From: Bacillota bacterium | GTDB lineage: Bacteria; Bacillota; Clostridia; Lachnospirales; Anaerotignaceae | Direction of reading: 5' to 3' | NCBI GenBank assembly: GCA_022791155.1 | Contig: JAAVYN010000013.1 | Coordinates: forward strand, 1 to 64,000 | DNA: 64,000 nucleotides | Shown: positions 57,728-64,000 of the stretch, piece by piece | Layout of the letters: each line of letters starts with the position of its first letter | Position numbering within the stretch: position 1 is the stretch's first letter | The notes under the pieces: model-generated | What the model was told of the DNA's origin: nothing | Database searches by the model: none | Seen by the model: the letters and a program-made list of their open reading frames with translations, nothing else | Position numbers and translations under genes: made by a program

Positions 57728-58990
57728 TCAATCAATGGAAACCCTTGATATGTCAGCGCCCAATGAGCGAAGCTTTTTTTCTATTTCTTCATATCCACGG
57801 TCAATATATCTTATTTCTCCTATCTCTGTTTCGCCATTGGCGGCAAGCCCGGCCAAAACCATGGCGGCGCCGGCGCGAAGATCAGTGGCTGAAACTTTGG
57901 AGCCGGTCAACTGGCTTGTGCCGTTTATAATTGCCGCACGGCCGTCAACACTGATTTGGGCGCCAAGACGCTTGAGTTCTTCTGTGTATTGATAGCGGTT
58001 TTCCCACACATTTTCAGTGATTTCGCTTGTGCCATTGGCAAGGGAAAGGAGTGAAGCCATTTGAGGCTGCAAGTCTGTTGGAAAGCCCGGATATGCCATT
58101 GTGCGGACATCAACTGCAGAAAGCTTTTTGCCAACAGCATTGACACGTATTGAATCATCAAATTCCATGACATCTGCACCCATCTCAACAAGTTTGGCTG
58201 AAAGGGAATCCATATGTTTTGGAATTAGGTTTTTGACAAGCACATCACCACCGGTTATCGCTGCGGCGATCATATATGTTCCGGCTTCAATTTGATCAGG
58301 GATTATTGTATATTCAGCGCCATGAAGTTTTTCAACTCCAACAATGCGGATAATATCGGTTCCGGCACCTTTGATTTTTGCTCCCATTATGTTGAGGAAG
58401 TTTGCAACATCAACGATGTGCGGCTCTTTGGCGGCGTTTTCTATGGTTGTTGTTCCCTTTGCCAGCGAGGCAGCAAGCATCAAATTTACAGTGGCTCCCA
58501 CGCTGACTGTGTCCATATAAATTGATGTGCCAATGAGCTCTTTTGCCCAAACTTTGATTATGTTTCTTTCAATGGACACTTCGGCGCCAAGTTTTTGAAA
58601 GCCTTTGAGGTGAAGATCGATTGGTCTTGAGCCAAAATCGCATCCCCCGGGCATGGCAACTTCAGCTTTTTTATACCTTCCAAGAAGTGCTCCAAGGAGA
58701 TAATAGGAGGCACGCATTCTTTTAACTTCATCAAATGTGGCTGATATATTTTCTATATTACAACTGTTAACTTTTAGTGTGTGTTTATCAATAAATTCAC
58801 ATTTCGCGCCTATTTTGTTCATTGTTTTGTAGAGACTTACAACATCTTCAATGTATGGAAGATTTTCAATGATACAGACATCATCGGCCATTATGGCGGC
58901 CGGAATTATAGCAACTGCGGCATTTTTGGCACCACTGATTTCAACTTCGCCTTTAAGGCAGTTGGGGCCGTTTATAACAAGTTTGTGCAT
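57728..58990 (-). CDS. murA: UDP-N-acetylglucosamine 1-carboxyvinyltransferase
   Basis: The first committed step of peptidoglycan synthesis: adds enolpyruvate from PEP to UDP-GlcNAc. The product has 420 residues. ISGAKNAAVAIIPAAI is the substrate-binding opening; MPGGCDFGSRPIDLH holds the catalytic Cys117, the residue that fosfomycin alkylates; YPGFPTDLQPQ is also diagnostic. ATG at 58990 (AAGGAG 12 nt upstream) is used, though a TTG at 58993 is closer to it. Confidence 0.96.
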   Translation of the reverse strand: MHKLVINGPNCLKGEVEISGAKNAAVAIIPAAIMADDVCIIENLPYIEDVVSLYKTMNKIGAKCEFIDKHTLKVNSCNIENISATFDEVKRMRASYYLLGALLGRYKKAEVAMPGGCDFGSRPIDLHLKGFQKLGAEVSIERNIIKVWAKELIGTSIYMDTVSVGATVNLMLAASLAKGTTTIENAAKEPHIVDVANFLNIMGAKIKGAGTDIIRIVGVEKLHGAEYTIIPDQIEAGTYMIAAAITGGDVLVKNLIPKHMDSLSAKLVEMGADVMEFDDSIRVNAVGKKLSAVDVRTMAYPGFPTDLQPQMASLLSLANGTSEITENVWENRYQYTEELKRLGAQISVDGRAAIINGTSQLTGSKVSATDLRAGAAMVLAGLAANGETEIGEIRYIDRGYEEIEKKLRSLGADISRVSID

Positions 58991-59599
58991 CAAACATTCA
59001 AACTCCTTCAAATCTATTTATACAATATAAATTATATATAAGTGGCAGTTAATTACGAATTAAAAACACATTTTACTAAGTAACCATTATAACACAAAAA
59101 TGCCATATATGAAAAGGATTATTTTGTAAAGCTCTGCCAAAGATTGACAGATCAAATATAAAATTTTGTATATTTTGGGACTATTTTGTTGTGGGTTTTG
59201 AATTGATGCAACAAATTCAAGCGGTATTACGCGAACTGGAAGTTTTGGTGAAGCAGTTTGTCAAAATGTGAATATATATTTGGGGCATAACTTGAAAAAC
59301 AATTGTGATGAATGAATTTGTGACAAACAAAAAATTTGTCATTTATATAATAGCAAATGAGTTATATATCTTTCATGTGCGAGCTTAATTTTGGAAAATG
59401 AAGAAAAGTAAGAACTGTTTTTGTTCCACATTGTAAGTATGCATCTCGATAATTTGTGACATTTGCAAACAATCTTCGTTTGCCAGAAATTTATATTTGC
59501 GCTGAATAAAAGAGTAAGCACCTGTTTTTTCGGAAGGGCTTACTCTATAATCAAAAATATTTTTTGGGCAATTAAAACCGAAAATAAAATCTGTATATT
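58991..59599. other. Intergenic between helicase and murA
   Basis: AT-rich, 609 bp. Holds the helicase terminator at 59506-59546 and presumably the murA promoter. No credible open frame. Near 59320-59340 a short ACAAA/TTTGT hairpin is visible. Confidence 0.5.
59506..59546 (-). terminator. Terminator after DEAD-box helicase gene
   Basis: 9-bp stem AGAGTAAGC/GCTTACTCT. On the minus strand it is followed by TTTTATT. Confidence 0.75.
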
Positions 59600-60763
59600 T
59601 TATTTCTTCTTTTTTATGGAAGTTTTTTTCACAGGGTCTGAAAGCTTGCCATAGCTCATGACTTTTTCGGATATAACAATGTTATATGTTTTTTCATATC
59701 TTGAAATCCATTTTTTTTCGTTGGCAGCCACAATGTTTATCACTGTTCCAGAGGCGCCGTTTCGCCCGGTTCTTCCGGCTCTATGCTGATAATATACGGG
59801 CTCTTCGGGGATGTCAATGTTGACCACGATTTCAACATCATCAAAATCAAGGCCGCGCGCGCCTATGTCGGAAGCAATGAGAATGTTGCTTCTTCCTTCT
59901 CTAAAGCTTTCCATTGTGTTTCTTCTGTCGGCTTTGTGTGCAGCGCCATAAATGCCTCCGGCTTTAAGGCCATGATAGTTCAATTTTTCAACCATTTCTT
60001 CTATGCTGTTTGGATTGTTGAGAAAGACAATCAGCCTTTTTGGCTTCATTCCGGCAACAATTTTTCTGAGCATAACTATTTTGTCACGTTTGTCACAAAT
60101 TATATAGTGATGAACAATGCTTTCGGGAAGCATGATTTTTTCGTTTTGAATTAGTGTATAGTCATCAGTCATTTCAGAAATTGTGTTTTGCGTTTTTTTG
60201 TCTATAGATGCTGAAAGGAACACAAGCTGTCTCTCACTGGCAAGTGTTGTTTTTATGATTGCTTTGACTGTGTCGATGTTCAAGCTGTCAAGCATTCTGT
60301 CAGCTTCGTCAATCACAATTGTCTTGCATGTGTGTGCCTGAATTTTTTTCTTTTTTATCAAATCCAATATGCGGCCTGCAGAGCCAACAACAATTTGGGG
60401 TTTTTCTTTAAGTTTGTCTAACTGTCTTGAAATGTCGGCGCCGCCTATGATGAGAGCGGTTTTGATTGAAGACCCCGAATTTTCGGCAAGAATGCGCGCT
60501 TGTTTGCTGACTTGAACGGCAAGTTCATGAGTTGGAGTTATTATTATTGCCTGTGTGCTTCTCAAAGAGGGGCTGATGCTTGCGAACAGAGGCAAAATGT
60601 AGGCAAGGGTTTTTCCGCTTCCTGTTTCGCTTTTGATGACAACATTTTTTCTTTGAATTATATGGGGTATGGATTTTTCCTGAATTTCTGTGGGATAATA
60701 AATTCCTTGGGCGTTAAGCCCTTTTGTCAAGTTTTCGTCTATGCCTAATTCGTTAAAGTTCAT
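59600..60763 (-). CDS. DEAD-box RNA helicase
   Basis: A 387-residue ATP-dependent RNA helicase core. Q-motif PTEIQEKSIP, Walker A SETGSGKT, PTHELAVQ, GSAGRILDLI, DEAD, motif III as SAS (usually SAT), VIASDIGARGLDFDDVE and HRAGRTGRNG. The C-terminus is a short basic tail, so there is no accessory RNA-binding domain. ATG at 60763 is chosen (AAGGAAGG about 11 nt upstream); the frame opens to 60853. Likely role: ribosome assembly or RNA unwinding in the cold. Confidence 0.93.
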   Translation of the reverse strand: MNFNELGIDENLTKGLNAQGIYYPTEIQEKSIPHIIQRKNVVIKSETGSGKTLAYILPLFASISPSLRSTQAIIITPTHELAVQVSKQARILAENSGSSIKTALIIGGADISRQLDKLKEKPQIVVGSAGRILDLIKKKKIQAHTCKTIVIDEADRMLDSLNIDTVKAIIKTTLASERQLVFLSASIDKKTQNTISEMTDDYTLIQNEKIMLPESIVHHYIICDKRDKIVMLRKIVAGMKPKRLIVFLNNPNSIEEMVEKLNYHGLKAGGIYGAAHKADRRNTMESFREGRSNILIASDIGARGLDFDDVEIVVNIDIPEEPVYYQHRAGRTGRNGASGTVINIVAANEKKWISRYEKTYNIVISEKVMSYGKLSDPVKKTSIKKKK

Positions 60764-61003
60764 ATTTGATTTTTCCTTCCTAAGTGTAGCCATAAGAGCA
60801 GATTTATAAACCGCTGTCATATGTGTTGGCGTTTTGTTGCTTTTTGTTATCAAATATTATAATTGTTTTTCTTGCCGGTGTAAAGTGAAGTTGTGATTTA
60901 TAGTTATAATTACTGTTTTGGGCTGTTTGATATGTTAATTAACGAAAAAATTTTTTGAGACATACATGCTTTTGCCATCAGTATGTGCATTTGTGAAACA
61001 GAT

Positions 61004-61690
61004 TTATGAATATTTTTGGTGATTCCCTGTCAGATAGTTTGATATGCCTATGTATAAAGCCCACGCAATTTTCTCCTGATATTCTTCGCTGTTGAGGAGA
61101 GCCTCTTCGTTTGGATTGCTCAGGAAGCCGCATTCCACAAGTGCGGCGGCCATTTTTGGTTTTTTTAATATGTAATAGTCATTGTTGGCTTTTATTTGGC
61201 GGGAATTGTTTGGATCGGCATATGTTTTGAGGCTGTTTTGTATTTCGGAAGCCAATGCCTCGCCTTCTTCAGAACCGCTGTAATAGAAAACCTGTGCGCC
61301 TTTTGCGTTTGGTGATGTGAATGAATTTTGGTGTATGCTCAAAAGAATGTCGCCATCTGCACTGTTGGCAATTTCTTTCCGCTGGCGCATGTCATCGCGT
61401 TTGCTGTTGCCAAGGGCTTCGTCGCTCACACGGCTTATTATGACAGTTGCGCCCGACTGCTCCAAATGGCTTTGCAACTTCAGCGCTATGGCAAGGTTTA
61501 TGTCTTTCTCATTTTTCCCTGTTGAGCCTGTTTTTCCGGGATCAAACCCGCCATGGCCAACATCTATCACAACTGTTTTATGCCCCAAAGGAAGCATTGA
61601 CATGGCTGTTTTGCAGTCCATATAGTTTTTATATGCGGCCGCAACAATCAAAAATGAAAAAAATAATATTTTTGTTCTTTTTAATCTCAT
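61004..61690 (-). CDS. cwlD: N-acetylmuramoyl-L-alanine amidase CwlD
   Basis: The 228-residue amidase_3 enzyme that acts with PdaA to form muramic delta-lactam in spore cortex. N-terminal signal/TM (TKILFFSFLIVAAAYKNY). VVIDVGHGGFDPGKTG, LLSIHQNSF and ALVECGFLSNPNEEALL give the Zn ligands and catalytic Glu. Start: ATG 61690 has GAGG very close; GTG 61699 is an alternative. The absence of a binding module and the length favour CwlD over CwlC/LytC types. Confidence 0.88.
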   Translation of the reverse strand: MRLKRTKILFFSFLIVAAAYKNYMDCKTAMSMLPLGHKTVVIDVGHGGFDPGKTGSTGKNEKDINLAIALKLQSHLEQSGATVIISRVSDEALGNSKRDDMRQRKEIANSADGDILLSIHQNSFTSPNAKGAQVFYYSGSEEGEALASEIQNSLKTYADPNNSRQIKANNDYYILKKPKMAAALVECGFLSNPNEEALLNSEEYQEKIAWALYIGISNYLTGNHQKYS

Positions 61691-61754
61691 TTTCCTCACA
61701 ACCTAATTCACATATATGTTTATATAATTTTATTCTTAAAATGGGGGTTTATTA

Positions 61755-61783
61755 TTGATTTATAACTTGCAAGGCTGTATAAT
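61755..61783 (+). promoter_or_regulatory. Promoter of crotonase gene
   Basis: TTGATT at 61755-61760, 17-nt spacer, TATAAT at 61778-61783; about 50 nt before the start codon. Confidence 0.7.
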
Positions 61784-61836
61784 ATTTCCATAGCTATTTA
61801 TTTGCGTATTTATAAAACTAAGGGGGAATTATCGCA

Positions 61837-62640
61837 ATGAAGCTTGCAGAATTGAAAGACACTCTTAATAATCTCGTTGTTGAGATTGACGGCGCTGTTG
61901 CTGTTGTGACAATCAACAGGCCAAAGGCGCTCAATGCGCTCAATGCTGAAACACTTGAAGAGATCAAAAAAACAATGGAATGTATTGGTGAAGATGAATC
62001 GGTGCGTGGCGTTATTATAACAGGAGCTGGCGAAAAATCTTTTGTGGCTGGGGCTGACATATCACAGTTTGTTCCTCTTGACGCCATTGGCGGAAGAAAA
62101 TGTTCTGAGCTTGGACAAGCTGCGTGTTCATCAATTGAGAAGCTTGAAAAACCTGTCATTGCAGCTGTTAATGGCTATGCACTTGGCGGTGGCAATGAAA
62201 TTTCAATGGCCTGCGACATTAGAATTGCCAGCACAAAGGCCGTTTTTGGACAGCCTGAAGTCAACCTTGGAATCATGCCTTGTTTTGGTGGCACACAGCG
62301 CCTCACAAGACTTGTTGGATATGGATATGCCAAAGAAATGGTTTTTACAGCAAGACAGGTTAAGGCTGACGAGGCTTTGAGAATTGGGCTTGTCAACAAA
62401 GTTGTTGAACCTGAAGAACTTATGGCTTCTGCAAAAGAAATGATGGCCACAATACTCTCAAAAGCACCTATTGCCGTTCAAATGTGCAAGGTTGCCATAA
62501 ACAGAGGCAAAGAGATGGACTTTGACGATGCCCTTGAGCTTGAAAGAGACGTCACAGGCTTGCTTTTCTCAACAGCTGACAAAACAGAGGGTGTTGACGC
62601 GTTTCTTAACAAAAGAAAGGCTGAATTCACAGGCAAGTAA
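61837..62640 (+). CDS. crt: Enoyl-CoA hydratase (crotonase)
   Basis: The 267-residue enzyme hydrates short-chain enoyl-CoA, as in the butyryl-CoA pathway. GYALGGGNEISMACDIRIAS and FGQPEVNLGIMPCFGGTQRL hold the two catalytic Glu residues (equivalents of rat Glu144 and Glu164). Length and motifs match clostridial Crt. ATG at 61837 has AAGGGGGAATT upstream. It is alone: the usual neighbours (bcd, etfAB, hbd, thl) are not in the window, so the direction of use, butyrate or otherwise, is open. Confidence 0.92.
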   Translation: MKLAELKDTLNNLVVEIDGAVAVVTINRPKALNALNAETLEEIKKTMECIGEDESVRGVIITGAGEKSFVAGADISQFVPLDAIGGRKCSELGQAACSSIEKLEKPVIAAVNGYALGGGNEISMACDIRIASTKAVFGQPEVNLGIMPCFGGTQRLTRLVGYGYAKEMVFTARQVKADEALRIGLVNKVVEPEELMASAKEMMATILSKAPIAVQMCKVAINRGKEMDFDDALELERDVTGLLFSTADKTEGVDAFLNKRKAEFTGK

Positions 62641-62673
62641 TAAATTTTTATGATTTTCGAATATATCAGCATA

Positions 62674-62707
62674 AAACTGTCGGATTATATAACTTCGGCA
62701 GTTTTTG
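62674..62707 (+). terminator. Terminator after crotonase gene
   Basis: 11-bp stem AAACTGTCGGA/TTCGGCAGTTT (two G-U) followed by TTT. Confidence 0.75.
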
Positions 62708-62951
62708 TGTTGAATGAATTTGTGTCTAACATGCGAATTCAAAAAAGCTTTGATGTGAATATAGATTTTTGAGCTAAATATTATTCTGATTTTAAGGCAT
62801 GATGAATTGCCAATAATGGCTTTTTAGTTTGAGGCAGATGCATTTGGCAGTTCATAAAAAGTTATGAGAAAATATAAAATGCAATTGATTTTAAAAGTAT
62901 TTAACAGTTTTTGACTATTTTGTCTTTTTTCTTAAATTTTGGTTATTATCG

Positions 62952-62980
62952 TTGAAAAACCGATATAATTTTGTTATATT
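62952..62980 (+). promoter_or_regulatory. Probable promoter of terD
   Basis: TTGAAA at 62952-62957, 17-nt spacer, TATATT at 62975-62980. About 37 nt before the start codon. Confidence 0.55.
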
Positions 62981-63016
62981 AGTAAAAATATGTTTGATTT
63001 AAGGAGGTTGATATCT

Positions 63017-63598
63017 ATGGCTATTTGTTTATCTAAAGGCCAAAAAGTTGACTTAACAAAAAGCAATCCAGGATTAAATAAAATTATGGTTGGTCTTGGA
63101 TGGGATGTGAATGCGTTTGACTCTGGTGGCGACTTTGATCTCGATGCTGCGGCGTTCATGCTTGGAGGAGACGGAAAATGTCCAACAGACAAGGAATTTA
63201 TTTTCTATGGCAATCTTAAGCATTCAAGCGGTGCAGTTGAGCACATGGGTGACAACCTTACGGGCAGTGGCGAGGGCGATGACGAACAAATTTTGATTGA
63301 TTTGTCAAAAGTGCCTGACAGCGTTTCCAAAATTGATTTCACAGTCACAATATATGAGGCGGAAGAAAGAAGACAAAACTTTGGACAAGTTTCCAATGCT
63401 TTTATAAGAATTGTTGATGAATCAAGCAACACAGAATTGATAAGATATGACCTTGGGGAAGACTTCTCAATTGAAACAGCCATTGTTGTTGGCGAGTTAT
63501 ATAGAAATGGCGCTGAGTGGAAGTTTAATGCCATTGGAAGTGGCTTTCAAGGCGGCCTTGCAGCACTTTGTGCACATTTTGGAATAAATGTTGCATAA
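63017..63598 (+). CDS. TerD-family protein
   Basis: A 193-residue member of the TerD/TerE/CABP1 family linked to stress and tellurite resistance and to Ca2+ binding. [28 protein letters not shown] and [14 protein letters not shown] hold the acidic Ca2+-site residues; [22 protein letters not shown] follows. ATG at 63017 has AAGGAGG upstream. Usually found in ter clusters (terA/B/C/Z); here it is a single gene flanked by terminators. Confidence 0.93.
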   Translation: MAICLSKGQKVDLTKSNPGLNKIMVGLGWDVNAFDSGGDFDLDAAAFMLGGDGKCPTDKEFIFYGNLKHSSGAVEHMGDNLTGSGEGDDEQILIDLSKVPDSVSKIDFTVTIYEAEERRQNFGQVSNAFIRIVDESSNTELIRYDLGEDFSIETAIVVGELYRNGAEWKFNAIGSGFQGGLAALCAHFGINVA

Positions 63599-63631
63599 AT
63601 TTGGCTGACACATTGAGTCAATAAAAATATG

Positions 63632-63677
63632 AAAAGCGTTTTCAGCCGTATGTCAAAAATGGCTGGAAACGCTTTTT
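63632..63677. terminator. Terminator between terD and MATE gene (bidirectional)
   Basis: 16-bp stem AAAAGCGTTTTCAGCC/GGCTGGAAACGCTTTT (one G-U), flanked by a T-run on each strand. Confidence 0.9.
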
Positions 63678-63685
63678 GTTGTTTT

Positions 63686-64000
63686 TCAAATTTGTTGTTT
63701 TTGATATGGTGTTGGAATTCTGTCCAATATTTTTTTGTAGTTCAGTTTGAACATAATCACTGTCACAGCCACTGCTATTGCGTCAGACACAGGCTCGGCA
63801 AGGAAAACACAAAATGTTTTTGAAGCATTGGGAAACAAATTTGCCACAGTTGGAGGAATCATTCTCATCAACTGGTTTTCAGGGAGCACTGCTGGAAAAA
63901 TGAAAATTAACGGTATAAGCAATATAATTTTTCTTAAAACAGCAAGAAACACGGATATTTTGGCCTCGCCCAAAGCAATGAATGTTTGCTGACAGGCTAT
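63686..64000 (-). CDS. MATE-family efflux transporter, C-terminal part (cut by window edge)
   Basis: The reverse strand from the window edge to the stop at 63686 gives about 105 residues with two or three TM helices. ACQQTFIALGEAKISVFLA and the end VFLAEPVSDAIAVAVTVIMF match the last helices of MATE multidrug/Na+-coupled exporters. The N-terminal three quarters lie outside the window, so substrate and start cannot be discussed. Confidence 0.82.
   Translation of the reverse strand: MACQQTFIALGEAKISVFLAVLRKIILLIPLIFIFPAVLPENQLMRMIPPTVANLFPNASKTFCVFLAEPVSDAIAVAVTVIMFKLNYKKILDRIPTPYQKQQI

Overview
The window looks like chromosomal DNA of an anaerobic, spore-forming, probably motile member of the Clostridia. 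The evidence is low-GC coding sequence, sporulation genes (spoVT, spoVAA-spoVAB, cwlD), the C-terminus of a flagellin at the left edge, a nine-gene V-type ATPase operon, pyruvate:ferredoxin oxidoreductase, two [FeFe]-hydrogenase-type proteins, a crotonase and a T-box leader. I see no rRNA, prophage, insertion sequence or CRISPR array. The genus cannot be decided from the sequence alone.

Layout. 1-9.5 kb: flagellin end, spoVT, a methionine gamma-lyase-like enzyme, cardiolipin synthase with acyl-ACP thioesterase, then on the minus strand malQ and a YhhN-like membrane protein, followed by a 148-bp-period direct repeat and an odd Gly/Tyr-rich lipoprotein. 9.7-16.3 kb: secA, prfB (with its programmed frameshift), an RluA-type pseudouridine synthase, a sugar nucleotidyltransferase and a beta-hydroxyacid dehydrogenase. 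16.6-27 kb: a ROK regulator (minus) and the V-ATPase operon H-I-K-E-C-F-A-B-D, whose K subunit carries the full Na+-ligand set known from Enterococcus hirae. 27.3-29.6 kb: T-box leader plus aspS. 29.8-38.5 kb: a lipoprotein with a cysteine-less thioredoxin-like domain (minus), a radical-SAM pair with ribonuclease G, and purM-purN-purD.

38.5-43.7 kb holds the most interesting block: an HD-domain protein, a small [2Fe-2S] protein, an [FeFe]-hydrogenase-like protein with a PAS domain, a SpoIIE/PP2C-type phosphatase with an extra C-terminal domain, and a second [FeFe]-hydrogenase with intact H-cluster motifs. The order matches the hfsABCD type of cluster known from Thermoanaerobacterium. The first hydrogenase-like protein has Thr where catalytic enzymes have the proton-shuttle Cys, so I read it as a sensor paired with the phosphatase. 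PFOR (50.4-53.9 kb) would supply the reduced ferredoxin for hydrogen production.

44-50 kb: spoVAA-spoVAB (minus), rdgB with a metallophosphoesterase, tRNA-Gly, tRNA-Arg and tRNA-Leu, and a polar amino-acid ABC transporter. 54.3-64 kb: tRNA-Ala, tmRNA and smpB (minus), the minus-strand run murA-walJ-rlmH-cupin, a DEAD-box helicase, cwlD, a crotonase, a TerD protein and the end of a MATE transporter cut by the window edge. Many operons have clear sigma-A-type promoters (TTGAC/TATAAT-like, 16-18 nt spacing) and strong hairpin terminators; these are listed separately. All functional assignments are from reading motifs; no database search was run.
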